Assembly (NCBI GenBank): GCA_028671895.1
Contig: CM053813.1
Span: 43,928,501 to 43,992,500, forward strand
Direction of reading: 5' to 3'
DNA length: 64,000 nt
From: Oenanthe sinensis
Lineage: Eukaryota; Streptophyta; Magnoliopsida; Apiales; Apiaceae
The notes below the pieces were generated by a model, which worked only from the letters and a program-made list of their open reading frames with translations, was not told the DNA's origin and searched no databases. The stretch's first letter is position 1. Each line of letters starts with the position of its first letter. The translations under genes were made by a program, and so were the position numbers. Below, piece after piece: positions 1 to 12,631 of the stretch.

Positions 1-965
1 CTTATTATTAAATTTTATAAATATTAATATATAAATAGGATTGTATAGAAAAATGTAAAAAGAAACTAATACTAAAATAAATTATCATATTAAAAAATAT
101 ATTTAAATTATACATAATAATTAATATATAATTTATTAATAAAATCCATTTTTTGCACGGATAATACGCTAGTATTTACTTTCTAATACGGCGGATCCTG
201 AAACGTGATATCTTCTTCATACACCGGAACGTATCATCCGTATTCCGTAAGCACAAGCATCTTCTTTGTATAGCCATCTTTGCCTATTTGTAAAACTTAT
301 GAATATCTTATTCATAGATGAGATCGGTACGTAGGTGAGTTATAATTAATTGGGGAATATTTTTTACAATTAAGATAGGTTACTTTCTGCAATCTGCATG
401 CATTCGGGGAGTTTGTTATATACTCTCTTCGTCCCAATTCAAGTATTTTTTAAAGATCAATTTAATTAAGTTTGAGTAAAAAAAAAATATATATATATAA
501 TAATTATAAAAAATTAAAAAAAATACTATTAGAAAATATATTATATCTACTTTGAAAAGGTAACTTTTAACTTTTAAAAATTATAAAAGAATAATCTTTA
601 ATATTCGGTCAAAATTTAGTCAAATTGACCATTAAAAATCAAACAAATCACGGATGGAGTAATACAGAGGATGACGTGGTTGGTTGGTGGGCATGTGGAG
701 AAAGATAGGGCTATTGAAAGATTATTATTATTAATATTTAAATATTATTATTTTTTTATGAAAATATATTATTAATTAATAAAATTGTTAATGTTTAATT
801 TCATATGAGCACAACCATATAGTTATACAAGGACTAAATAACATTATCCTTATATTTTCAAAAAAAAAACATTATCCTTATAAATATAAACTTGAAAAAT
901 GAAATAAAATAAATAAAATTTACAAGTAATACAATTATTAATTAATAAAATATAAAATAAAACAC
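1..965. other. AT-rich spacer, no gene seen
   Basis: I see no supportable coding region here. The stretch is strongly AT-rich with poly-A and poly-T runs. It contains one degenerate Stowaway-like element, listed separately at 423-659. The part just upstream of 960 may hold the promoter of the kelch gene, but no TATA box can be singled out against the AT background. Confidence 0.6.
423..659. repeat. Degenerate Stowaway-like MITE
   Basis: The left end reads CTCTCTTCGTCCC and the right end reads CGGATGGAG. These are imperfect inverted repeats resembling the Stowaway end CTCCCTCCGT, and the element is flanked by TA on both sides. It is about 240 bp, AT-rich and non-coding. Stowaway elements are mobilised by Tc1/mariner transposases and duplicate a TA target. 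The same type recurs at 6722, 13268, 55673 and 58958. Confidence 0.55.
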
Positions 966-2842
966 ATGATTGATCAGGCTTATACCAGATCCACCTTCAT
1001 ACAGAAGTGTACAAGTAAAACACAAAGTAGTACCCCACAAAACCGCAACACGCACCTCAACTCAAACTCCATCGAGATTCGACTCCTCCCCCGAGATCGG
1101 ACCATCTCCACCGTCCGATCTCGCCGGAATTTCATTATTCTCCACCCTCTTAGGTCTGTATTTATTTTTCAATTTATTCTTTTGTTTAAATTGTGTAATT
1201 CGCTTTATTTTTTCCTTACCTTTATTTCAATTTTATAAGCTTAGGTGTTTGATCTAATATTGTTATCTCTCTTTATGTGTATTAATTAATACATAAATGT
1301 GTATTTATGTTGATGATTTTTCGAATGTGTTGAATTATTTGTAGTGTTAGTTTCAAGTAGCCAAATTCTAGTGGTGGAAATGTTGGTAGGAGAAATGTCG
1401 GATATGGTCTCCCTTTCAGATGACATAGCGGAGGAGACCTGGATAGTTTTAGCCCGATACAGTTGTTATATGGAAGATAGATTAAATTCCAACATCTTAA
1501 TGTCTTAGGGAGAGATCAGTTGTCTTTAACCTGTTTCATCGCATTTCAACAACTCTATTGTTTATTGTGGATGCCGATAAGTCGATTTTCGAGTGAGGAA
1601 GCATATTAACACGCGGTTGTCCATCACTCCATCCATGAAATGTTGTAACTTTGTGTGGCGAGAGAGGATGTAGGGTAGATGTAGACCTTAATAAAAACAA
1701 TAATTAAGAAAGGAGAATAACACATAAATATTCCTTAAAACAATTAAACCTTCCAATTCTATCTTTTCAGTTTTCACTATATGACAGGATAGTCCATACA
1801 ACTACCAATATTTACTAATATTGCAATCGAGGGCATATGTTGTATCCAAATTTCCATGTGCTTATTAACACATAAATATCCCTACAAACTTTCCAATCAT
1901 ATATTTGTATATGAGAAAAATATAATCAATCGATGACAGTTTAGAAGTGCTGTAACATTTGTTTAAACTTTAGCCAAAGACAAGTCACCTGTCAAATAAA
2001 TATATTGTCCAATAAAATTGGTCTTTTTTTGGGTGAATTTAAAATTAGTCATTTTTAGATCTGATGATTTGTTTAAGTCTTAAGTAGCTCTTTGATACGG
2101 TGTAATATGGGCTTAATAACTTCAAAAAGAAAAGAACAAAGTTATGGAAGCTTTCTGTACACCATGTGCATATTACTGTACCCAGGATACTGACGCTGAA
2201 CTTTAAAAAGAGTCTCATTGTAATAAAAGATGGATCGCAGATGTTGCAAATAAATGCTTTGCTTGTGATTGAACCTCCAGAAACAACAATAAGGGTAAAA
2301 CTATGTAGAGTGAGCCCTTCGCAGACCCTGCTGATGATGTTGCCTTGTGCAATTTGTACTCTAAAACCTGCACCAAAAGTACCTAATGATTGCAACATTA
2401 AATCATGTTTCACATAATCCTATATGAGTTATACACTTATTATACCTCCTTGCATTGGTGCAGGCGACTTTGCCAGTGCTATGGGCTTTGGCTTATGTAG
2501 ATCAAATATGATCAACCCATGATGGAATTTGACAACCCTTTCTTTTTATTGTTTTTGTGAAAAGGATATGCTAATTTGTTTTGCCGTGATAACCATGCAA
2601 AGCACCCTTAAAATAGTACTCTCTATCCTCCAACAACCATACTTACATATGCAACTGTAAAAATTATAAAAATTAATAGCTCTTTGTTACTGGTAAAAGC
2701 TTTTGCTTAACTTTTAGTGAAACTCAATTTCTTAATTGGAATATTTATTTTCTCTTAAGCTTCTAATAAAAACTTTTGTATTTTGGTATGATTGTTGCAG
2801 GTAATTGCTATTGAAGATAGTCTAACACTCCCGGAACTAGCA
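966..2842 (+). other. Probable 5' leader and first introns of the kelch gene
   Basis: From about 1030 to 1152 the sequence is C-rich, unlike its AT-rich surroundings, and ends at a good donor (CTTAG|GTCTGT). It looks like a 5' UTR exon. A second island near 1370-1500 has mixed composition. No acyl-CoA-binding domain is readable in any frame upstream of 2801. The first exon that clearly matches the family begins after an acceptor at 2800 and is open from 2801, so an upstream coding exon may exist that I cannot recognise. Confidence 0.4.
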
Positions 2843-5800
2843 ATGGGTACTGAAAATCAAAATTGGCATTTGAAATTGGACCATGACCGGTGGATAGCAC
2901 TCCCTGTGTCTGGTCCAAGGCCATCAGCTCGATACAAGGTTTTCCATGCAATAGACTAATTAAGATTGTCTTGTTCTTTTGAAAAATTGAAGTAACTTCT
3001 TGATTATATAATTTTTTTCTTTGCATTTATTCATATATTTTAGCGGAAACACGTTTAACTGAATTTGCTTTTGACAATTTTCAGATTTGTATTGCATTGC
3101 CTTACCTGTTACTTTGGATTGGTCTAATTTTGGCACTCTTTTCTTTTCAATAGCATGCTGCAGCTGTCGTTGGTGAAAAATTGTACATAGTTGGTGGAAG
3201 TCGTAATGGTCGGTATTTATCTGATTTTCAGGTAATAATTTTACCCATCTTCTCTTCCCTATAACCATATTCAAGTCTTTTTCCTTCAATTAATAAGATT
3301 TCTGAAAGCGGTTCCATTTTCCAGGTGTTTGATCTTAATAACTTGACCTGGTCTTTAATTAAATTGAATGTGGACCCAAATTCTGAAAATGTTGAGCATA
3401 GTAGCCCAGAGATAGCATTTCCAGCTATATCCAGTCACCACATGGTAAGGTGGTTAAAAAGATTTCCATCTTGATCACCCAATATATTATAAAATTTTAT
3501 ATCTTAGATCGCTGATGCATTATGTAAAAATATGTTTGCAGATTAAGTGGGAAAACCGGCTCATTATTGTAGGTGGTCAATCAAAGAACATATCTGATAG
3601 AGTAACAGGTTTGTTTCCCTGTAAAGTTACACATACTCTGTGATTATTGAATCTAATGCTGTCTAAATTTTCTATTGCAGTGAGATTCATCAACCTCGAG
3701 TCACACCTGTGTGGTGTGATAGAGACGACAGGAAACATTCCGGTATCTGACCAACTTCCCTTTCTATAAATCATAACTATACCTTGGGGCTTCGTCTTTA
3801 AATTTTAGTTGATTAGTTTTCCTTGCATTCATCATTAGACAAGCTTGGAGACTCGATCTAGTATTTTTGTCACTGTTGGTGATTTGCAGTTCTTCCATAA
3901 CACGTCAAAGTGATCTATTGTCTGTGTATGGTCCAAAATTTTCAGATATCTCGCAGTGGACAATCTGTGTCATTGGTTGGCTCCAAACTTATAATGTTTG
4001 GAGGAGAGGACAAGAACAGAAGACTGTTGAACGATGTTCATGTTCTTGATCTGGAAACAATGTCTTGGAGTGACTTAGAAACAACGTAAGTATTGCTTTT
4101 ACATTAAATTTCACCCAGTTTCATGCGCTTGAAGTCTGTGTATCTATGTTTGTACATTTATAGGCAGACAACTCCAGCTCCCAGATTTGATCACACAGCT
4201 GCAGTGCATGCAGGACGTTACCTTCTAATCTTTGGGGGCTGTTCTCATTCAGTTTTTTTTGGTGATCTACATGTATTGGACTTGGAGACCGTAAGTTTAA
4301 TTTTTTCTAATGCTATTTATTATAAATTCCACATGGAATGCTATATCTGTGAGCGTATTTGTGACGGATAAATGGAGGAATTTTCTTCTACCATGCAAGT
4401 TTTATTTTGACTATCAAAATGAGAATAACTGTGCTCCTTTATGTTGTGTTTGGTTGGGAAGAATGGAATGAAATGAGTGAAAATAAGTACAAAATAATGG
4501 AGTTGGGAGGGAGGATATGAAACAAAAATGAATGAGAGCAAAACTTCTATGATAAGATTTGAGAAGAAAATGAGTATAAGGGAGAATGGAGTATTCCATC
4601 TCAAATTTGTGGGTTTTATTTTTAGTTTAGATTGTTATGAATGGAATGGAAAAGGAATGAAATTTTTGAACTTTTACCCATAATATAGTTTAAATCTCAT
4701 TCCATTCCTTCCATATTTATTCATCCCAACCAAACACAACCTTATAGTTTTTAACTATTATTAATGTGTTTTTCATGTGAATTACATATCGTTGTAATAG
4801 CTTTTGTAGGTTTCCTGTTGTTTGATGATGATGATGATACCACATATACTACTTTCCATTTTTCTAGTTTTTTATTTTCAATTTGTTTTTGTGACTTAGA
4901 GTTTCAGAACCTTATATATTCCATTCAGGACCATATTTTGAAAACAAATTCTAATTTTTTTAAACCCATATTTTTGGGGGGAAAGTACATGGGAAAAAAA
5001 GGAAAAACGATAGGTCTTTTTGGATAAAATGTTATAATATAGGTATTTTCTAAAAAGCCTTTTAAATTCCAATTGCCAACTTCAGAACTTAAGATGTGCT
5101 ACCTTAAAAAAAAACTTAAGATGTGCTAAATTTCTAATTATCTAGTTCTGTTTTGACTTCTGCTAGTTGCAGATGTACATGTTTATATCAAGTTTAGCAT
5201 TTAAGTTTAAAGGTCCAGGTCTATCTGCCGTGCTGCTCCACTCTATACTTCTTTTAAGCCATATTGATCTGTGTATGTTGTAGGCTTAAAATATGATATT
5301 CATTTGTGTTACCTTGACAGCTGTATGCGAATTGCTTTGTTGTTTTAAATTCCTGAAAATTTGAATTTCCACGTACACAAGTTACTGTAGGAATAAATAT
5401 TTGAAGATCTTAGTTTTTTTTTTTGCACTGAAAGTCACAAAGCTGCTATTTCTACCTATCTATGTAGGCTGTGAAGGGGAAAAATGAATTAGGTAGGCTG
5501 TAAACCAAAAAAGTGCATTAGTAACTAGTAAGGATATCCTCTCAGATACGTGGAAGTAAATTTTCTTGCTATTGTGGCATTTGAAACCAGTTGTTTGCAA
5601 GCAAACTAAAATTTAATACTATTTTATTGCCTAATAACTATGATAAAACAGTTACAGAATTCTCATGAGCCCATGCTAAAGTCCATATGTATTGCAGCTG
5701 GAATGGTCCCAACCAGAAGTTCAGGGTGAAATAGTGGCTCCCAGAGCAGGTCATGCTGGTGTAACTGTTGATGATAAGTGGTATATAGTTGGTGGCGGTG

Positions 5801-8800
5801 ATAACAGAAGTGGTATGGGCTACTTGTGATTGTTTAGTTCAACTATTTGCATGCGCCGTATTTTATTTTTATTTTGTTCGACTAGAATTTATGAACCATT
5901 TTTTATACTATTTTGATGCAGGTGCTCCAGAAACTCTAGCATTAAATATGTCAAAGCTTGTTCTTTCAGTGTTAACCAGTGTAAAAGGAAGAGATCCACT
6001 GGCTAGTGAGGTTGGTAATTATTTTGCCACTGAAATTTGCACTAGATAAAAATACATTATAGCTAGTTGTAGTTATCGGTAGGGTTCAGTAGCGGGAGCT
6101 TCTTAAAAATCAAATGAGAATATTTATGTAGGAATAAATATTTGAAGATCTTAGTTTTTGTTTCAGTAGCACTAATGAGTGTACATAAAGCACCCAAGTT
6201 ACATAAAGGTTCTCTTCATTCAAGATTGGGTGCTTTATGTACACTCATTAGTGCCTTAGGGTTGTGTTTGGGAACATGAAATTCAATTTCAGAATCTGTA
6301 ATCTTGAATTTCAATTCCAAATTCTAGGTTTGGGAAAAACAAGATAGAATTTCAAATCTTTGTATAATATAAATATTTTATTTTTGTATTTAATTTATTA
6401 AAAATCAAATAAAAAACCCAGCTGTTAAAGAAAATTAGAAACTAAAAAACTATTTGTAATTGATTTTCCTTGACCGCCACTCAAGAAACACATTTGTTTT
6501 TTTTTAAACACCTGTTTCATAAAAATTAAATCCCAAACAAGAAATTTATATGTTTTCTTACCAAAAAATTCATATATGGTAGCTAGACAGCTAGTTCTAA
6601 GTATAATAAGCATAATACCTATTATGCGCACACATTGTAATAAACACAAAACAAAAGCTACAGAAGGTAACTTTTCCATGGATTTTTATTAGTGTCTACA
6701 ACACTATTGATATGTTATATGCTCCCTCTGTCAGTCTATCCCATTCATTTTGTCACTTTGACCAAATTTTGGTCAAATTGACCAATTTTATAATTAAACT
6801 TACTTATATTATATAATAAATATAAATTTTCTAAAAATTATTTTCATAAACTAGATTTATTGTATTATAAAATTCAGTTTTCAAATTTGTAAAGTATCAA
6901 AGGATATTCTTTATTTGAGGTTAAAATTTGGTCACTTTGACCAACAAATTCAAATGAGGACAAAATGATGGGTCGGAGGGAGTATATGTTTATATATATC
7001 GCAGAAGATGCAAAGAAAAACACCTCAAATATGAAATCCATTTGCTAGTTTTCTGTTCCAAAACATCTTCGGCACTAGAGAATTCAGATCCCAATAGAAC
7101 ACATGTATTACAAACAAAATTCAATTGAGTCACACCATCAACCACTTGGTGGAAACTCATAGAAAAGAAAACTTTGTTTCATCGGTTTGTGTTGCTGGAT
7201 GTGAAACAAGTGCGATGGAGTGGTGAACATAATGGACGGTGGTGGTGAATTGCATCGGGAGTGGCCATGCAGACTGCGGTGGAGGGGGGTGAATTTGAAA
7301 TGACACGATTGAATAAGATTTTAAGTTCCAGAAAACTCATGTAAATTTAGACGGGAGGAAATTGAGTGAAGTCCGAATTTCTAAATTTTCCCGACAGCTG
7401 ATTTGGTGCAATTCTAGCATCTCAGTTTATAATTACAAGCTGCTATTAATTAGGAGTAGTTTAAAAGGCTTTTTGCTAGTTGCATGCAGCTTTATGAAAG
7501 CCCAGGACCACAGCCCAAAGCCCAAAATGCTGATTAACAATTTTAATCGGAATAAAACACAAAGCTCAAAGTCCTCTGTGAACTTTCTGCGTGCAAGGAT
7601 TTTTTATTTTAATAAGTTATCTGACATGCAGGAACTGACTGTCTTTTCTTGTATTTTAATGAAATGCATATGTTTGTTTCCTGCATTAGAAAAAATTGAA
7701 ATTCATCTGTAGAATCAGAACAATTTGACAAAAAAAATTGTCAAGGGTATGCAATTTTTTATGTATTTTCTTTCAGCTTATTTGTGCACTAGACTGATTC
7801 TAGAGTTGAGATGTAGTATACGAAAGTATATCGTGTTTCGCAGTTTATGAACTGCATAGTTTACTGTTCATGCCACACAGTATTAAGCTTCTGCCATGTC
7901 TGCACATAAATATGTACTTGAATACCATGTGTATGATGTCATCTTTATTGAAACAGGGGCTGAGCATCTCGTCGTCAATTATACACGGTGAGAAGTTTTT
8001 GGTCGCCTTTGGTGGCTACAACGGGAAATATAATAACGAGGTACATTTTTTTAAATAATTTTTTACATTTTTTGTTAATAAATTTGTACTTCTTTTGTCA
8101 ACTGGTTCATTTCTGTCGAGGTTTCCTAGAGAAACTGTATTTGTTTCACTATGATGATATTCAGAGGAATAACTAGGGGCTTTTAAAAACTTTTTTATTC
8201 TATCTCCTAAATTATGAATAGAAAACTAATTATGAAATATGTTAAATTGTGGAAAGGAGTCATAATATCTGTCATTGCTTTTCTGAGAGATACATTTAGT
8301 GTTTTGCATAACACATGATCGGGATTACTGTAGTGCAAATTCTCACTTTATGTTTTCTCCTACAAGTCTTAGTATGAACATCCGTGGAGGTGCAAAATCC
8401 TACTTTTGGTTTATAGATGAAACTTACTAACTGCACACACTGTTTATAAATGGAGAGGCAGAGGCTTAAGACAGGGAATTTATTCCGACTCTCATACTGA
8501 AAAATGTAAACAGAAAACCTTCCTAATCATTTAAAGAGAAAAGGAAAACAGAACTCAGTGTATGATGAATGTGATGCTGTTGCCCTTATCGTCAATTCTA
8601 AACAATATTTTGCCGTGAATTATAGGTGTTTGTTATGCGACCAAAACCAAACGACTCTGCCCATGCCAAGATCTTTAGATCACCAGCAGCTGCTGCAGCA
8701 GCAGCTTCGGTTACAGCTGCATATGCTCTAACCACATCTGAGAAGGTGGCTTTCACTGATACACGGGGTTCAAATATTGAGGTGGATCTTTCAGTGGAAA

Positions 8801-9543
8801 TCAGTACAGTTAATGAAGATAAGAAGCTGTTGGAATCTTCTCTTTCGGATATACAGGCAGAAAATTCTGCGCTCCAAGCCAAACTTGATGATACTAATAG
8901 TACTCATGTTGAGCTGTCCAAGGTATAAAAAAATCTTTAGTATAAGCTGTTGTCAGTCATCAAATTGATTAAAAATTTAAATTAATTTCTGGTAGGCACA
9001 AAAACTCCCACTATAATCGTAATAAAAGTTAATTGTTAATTAATATGAAACTGTCAGATTTTATCATTGGTGGATGGAAACCAGTCAATACTAATTTTTG
9101 CATTCCTTCAGGAACTTCAATCTGTTCAAGGTCAGCTGGTAGCTGAGAGATCCAGATGTGCTAAACTTGAGGTTCTTTCCATATTTTGTTTAGTTTTATC
9201 CAGTCTGTCCTTTTATTTTATTGCTTGTGTTGAGTGCTGGCTTTGTGGATCAGTAAATATATATTGCCTTAAATTTAGGATATTTTTTTTTATGCCAAGT
9301 GGAAATAGATGGGGAAGTTCTTTGAAACATATTCTTGTGCTGCTACATATTATTTACCTTTTCATTGATGGCATTTAGGCACAAATTGCGGAGCTACAGA
9401 AGATGCTTGTGTCATTGCAGTCTATAGAAGAGGAGGTTCAAGAGATCCGGAGACAAAAAGAAGAGTTTGATCGTGATATAGAGGTCGCTTCATCTGATCA
9501 GAGACAAAGTTCGGGTGGAGTTTGGAGATGGGTGGCCGGTTAG
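2843..9543 (+). CDS. Kelch-repeat and coiled-coil protein, ACBP4/5-related without ACB domain
   Basis: I read 13 exons: 2801(ATG 2843)-2938, 3154-3231, 3325-3444, 3542-3608, 3681-3742, 3946-4085, 4164-4290, 5698-5812, 5922-6010, 7957-8040, 8626-8922, 9112-9171 and 9379-9543. They join in phase to about 499 residues. Kelch blades are clear: IVGGSRNGRY, IIVGGQSKN, MFGGEDKNRRLLND, LIFGGCSHS, IVGGGDN and VAFGGYNGKYNNE. After them come an alanine-rich stretch (AAAAAAASVTAAYA) and a long C-terminal coiled coil (ELQSVQGQLVAERSRC), ending in GVWRWVAG. This order matches the kelch and C-terminal half of plant class IV acyl-CoA-binding proteins and their ACB-less relatives. The N-terminal ACB domain of those proteins is not visible, so acyl-CoA binding should not be assumed. 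A scaffold role through the kelch propeller is inferred. The start at 2843 is the first in-frame ATG of the first certain exon and is tentative. The donor at 6011 (GAG|GTTGGT) is weak. Confidence 0.83.
4442..4741. repeat. Tourist/Harbinger-like MITE in kelch intron
   Basis: The ends are inverted: TGTTGTGTTTGGTTGGG at the left and CCCAACCAAACACAAC at the right. A 3-bp direct repeat TTA flanks both sides (4439-4441 and 4742-4744). The length is 300 bp and no coding frame is present. TTA target duplications and short GC-containing ends are typical of PIF/Harbinger miniature elements. It lies in the 1.4 kb intron between exons 7 and 8. Confidence 0.7.
6169..6254. repeat. Perfect 29-bp inverted repeat (hairpin) in kelch intron
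   Basis: Bases 6169-6197 are exactly the reverse complement of 6226-6254, with a 28-base spacer. A transcript would fold into an 86-nt hairpin with no mismatch in the stem. It lies in the 1.95 kb intron between exons 9 and 10. Just upstream (about 6128-6160) is a near copy of a segment at about 5388-5420 (shared core AATAAATATTTGAAGATC). Confidence 0.85.
6722..6982. repeat. Stowaway-like MITE in kelch intron
   Basis: The left end CTCCCTCTGTC pairs with the right end GGTCGGAGGGAG. TA follows the right end, and the left flank is slightly changed. The inverted similarity continues inward through the CATTTTGTC and TTTGACCAA blocks on both sides. It is about 260 bp and non-coding, in the intron before exon 10. 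Confidence 0.75.
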
Positions 9544-10448
9544 ATTTATCTCCAAAAACTGAGCTGGTCACTCTGCAGACAAAATCGTTCATCTGACATT
9601 GCTATTTTGCGAGTAAAAGGAATGCAGTTTTGTTGTCAGGCAGATTTAAGAATTGATAGTAATCTTATAATTTTAGCTTAATCATGATAATTAATATATG
9701 ATGCGTTCTACACTGATATTTGGTTTCTTTATTTATGTGGACAACTATTCTTTTGCACAGAGGTCCCAAAGTTTGCATGTCATACCATAGAAACTAGTTT
9801 TGATCTTACTTTAGTTTGAATTTTTTTTTGTCAAACATTGAGTTGTTGAATATTGGTCTGAACAGACTTGTACACCGTTTTTATGGCATAATTATACCTT
9901 CATGCTTGTTTCTTTTTTTAGCTTTGATGTCTTTTCAAATAATTGATTGTAAAGTATTTCTGAAGAAAGAGTTGTATATATATTTGTGGTGAATGGATGT
10001 AACAACTGAAATACCAGGATTGTTTACGGAATGCAGGAATGTGATTATGGATGTCCGAACCATAAGCAATTTCTTAAAAATGTGCATTCCACATAATAAA
10101 TATGCATCACCAAAGATAACGATGCAAATGTGGATCCAAATGGTTTAAAGTGCCAGCTGTTTAAATTGTGGTATTCTGGGCAAACTTTGCTGACATTGTG
10201 GTAAAAATGACCAATTCCGTGTAAATATGACATTTTATCGCTCATATGGAATATTTATAAGAACATAAAATTATTATTGTCGATTTCAAATGAAAAAATA
10301 AGTCATATTGTTTACCTATTTATAAAATCATGGAATGTCATTATATAAATTAAGAATTTTTAGATGCAAGCCGGACAATGTAAATATGAGTTGCAATATT
10401 CTTTCGTTCTTTGTTTACAAATACACTCTCATAATATATATGAAGCTG
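9544..10448. other. Convergent intergenic region
   Basis: This is about 0.9 kb between the stops of two convergent genes: the kelch gene (+) and the 4CL-like gene (-). It must contain both 3' UTRs. It is AT-rich. I see no further gene and cannot pick polyadenylation signals with confidence. Confidence 0.6.
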
Positions 10449-12631
10449 CTACATTTTGGAGATTACTTTCTGTTGACTATGAGACACTAAATCTTTCCTC
10501 AAGATTTTGCCTGCAGTTGATCTTGGTATAGCACTGATGAATGCAGCTCGTCTCACTTTTTTGTATGGAGCCACCTGAAATATTGTTTAGCAATATACAT
10601 TTATCTTTTTAGAAGTGTGTGGTTTACAGTTGTAGAGAATGAAAAAGAGAAAGATTGAAGAGGAACCTGGCTGGCAACAAATTGAATTACTTGTTCTTCG
10701 GTGAGTTCAGAAGCAGGTGCCCTTACCACATATGCCATTGGTATTTCTCCCGTATCTTCATCTTCAATTCTGCAAAAACTTAATTTAATCATCCTTGTAC
10801 AACTTAAAGTAATACATGAACAAACAATTTACGTTCATCTTATCATTTGTGCTTTCTAAGCCGGGGAATTTCAGGTAAACAATCTCTTTTCGGGAAGGGG
10901 TAAGGTCTACGTACGCCTATCCTTCTTAGACCCTACTTTTGAGTTTTGAGTGTGATATACTGGGTATGTTTGGTTTTATATGACCGTGTGTGCTCCAAAA
11001 GTTAAAAAAAAACTTCTACTCACGGGATAACTGCCGAATCAAGTATCTGAGGATGAGTCAAAAGTATGGCTTCTAGTTCCGCTGGCGCTACCTACAATAT
11101 ACAACATAAGTTTCATGACAACACAATCCTGATATCCAGACAACATCTTACTGAACATGTACACATTTTCGTAAAAAGTGCTGTTTCGGTTAACATTTTC
11201 TACTGTTTTATTTCCGTTTTATTATTATCATACCTGATATCCATTGTGCTTGATCAGCTCTTTTAATCTATCTACAATGTATAGACACCCATCTTCATCG
11301 AAGTAACAGAGGTCGCCAGTTTGAAGCCACCCATCCGAATTAATCGTGACATTTGTTGCCGCTTCATTTCCCAGGTACCCTTTCATCACAGCTCTACTTT
11401 TCAACCACAATTCCCCTTGTTTATAGGGTGGCAATGAAATCCTGCTTTCTGTGTCTACAATCTTGGCACTAAAACCTGGAAGCAACATTCCCGATGAGCC
11501 TGAATGAGCCAACGCCATTTTATCTGTAGGAAAGAAAGTAGCTGCGCCGCAGCTCTCAGTTAGTCCATACCCTTGCCTTAGCTCAACCCATGGAAACTTC
11601 ATTCGAAATTCCGCCCCCAACTCTTTGCTTAATGGCGCAGCACCTGTGCCTGCTGCTCGTAATGATGTCAAGTCATATCCACAGTTTCCATACTTTACAA
11701 GGGCTAGAATAACTGGAGGAACTGCGGGAAGGTTATTCACTTTATAAGTCTGTATAGCCTCGAGCATTGCCTTGAAGTCGAATTTGTGCATTAAGATATT
11801 TGTGATTCCGGAACAAAACAAGCCCAAGCCAAAAAAAACCAGACCATAAATGTGAAACATGGGGATGAAACATAAGAACACATCATTTTCGGATGATGAA
11901 ACTTTAACGGACCATTTGAGAATCGCCATTATTGATATGATATTTGAGTGTGTAAGAGTTACACCTTTACCTGCTCCAGTGGTTCCTGAAGAGTATAAAA
12001 TTGCTGCAGTGTCTGACTGAATGATGTGAACTTTAGGCAAGTCAAGTGGTTCACAATCATCAATTAGTTTCTCTACAGAAAGTACAGCGTCATTTTCAGG
12101 CCTTGTTGTGAGCAATGTAGGAATCCCTGCTGGTGATAATTTATCCATATATTCTGGAGCAACTATTCCAATTTTTGCGCCAGAGTCACGTACTTGCTTT
12201 CCAATTTCTGATGCCGTGTTCAGTGGATTGGCAGTTGTTAATATCGCACCAATAGATAGCACTGCAAGACAGATGGTTGGGTACAGGACCGAGTTTGGAG
12301 AGAGGAGGAAAACCACGTCCCCTTTACGAATCCCAAGTCCAGTAAAGAGGGCAGCAGCAAGTGACTTGATGGAACGTCGAAGCTGTCCATATGTCACTTG
12401 TTGCCTTGTGGTCGAGTCCACGAGTGCTAGTCGTGACTCGGCCACGTCTAGTTGTGGAAACTGTGAGAGCACATATGTTGCCGTATCAAAGACATGACTT
12501 GTCGGTATTTCGTACCCTTTTGGGAGCCGAAACAGAGGGTTATAGACCCCAGTTTGCGGATTAAATCCGCTTGGTGAATAAATATTTTCGGGCTTATTGA
12601 CATTAGTGATCCATCCTTGTTCACCAGGCAT
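10449..12631 (-). CDS. 4-coumarate-CoA ligase-like acyl-CoA synthetase, peroxisomal (4CLL9/OPCL type)
   Basis: Four exons on the minus strand (12631-11234, 11091-11024, 10769-10667, 10574-10449) join in phase to 564 residues, close to the usual size of plant 4CL-like proteins. The AMP-binding signature SSGTTGAGKGV lies at about 214-224, followed by a QGYGLTESCG motif, GWLQTGDLCYFDEDG and VDRLKELIKHNGYQV. The catalytic lysine is in PRSTAGKILRKDL near the end. These are the ATP/AMP and CoA motifs of the ANL adenylating family. The protein ends in SKM, a plant peroxisomal PTS1 tripeptide. The related Arabidopsis OPCL1 activates jasmonate precursors in peroxisomes, so fatty-acid-like or OPC-type substrates are plausible. 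The substrate is inferred, and true 4CL activity on coumarate is less likely because the box II region reads GELWLKS. It converges on the kelch gene and diverges from NADP-MDH. Confidence 0.9.

Noticed and set aside
966..1257. Two overlapping frames of 90-95 codons
   Set aside because: No family likeness; the C-rich segment ends at a good donor and fits a 5' UTR exon better.
1370..1700. Possible N-terminal ACB domain exon for the kelch gene
   Set aside because: All three forward frames contain stops and none shows the acyl-CoA-binding motifs.
2045..2413. 122-codon minus-strand frame
   Set aside because: No motif, no plausible splice partners, and it lies in the leader region of a plus-strand gene.
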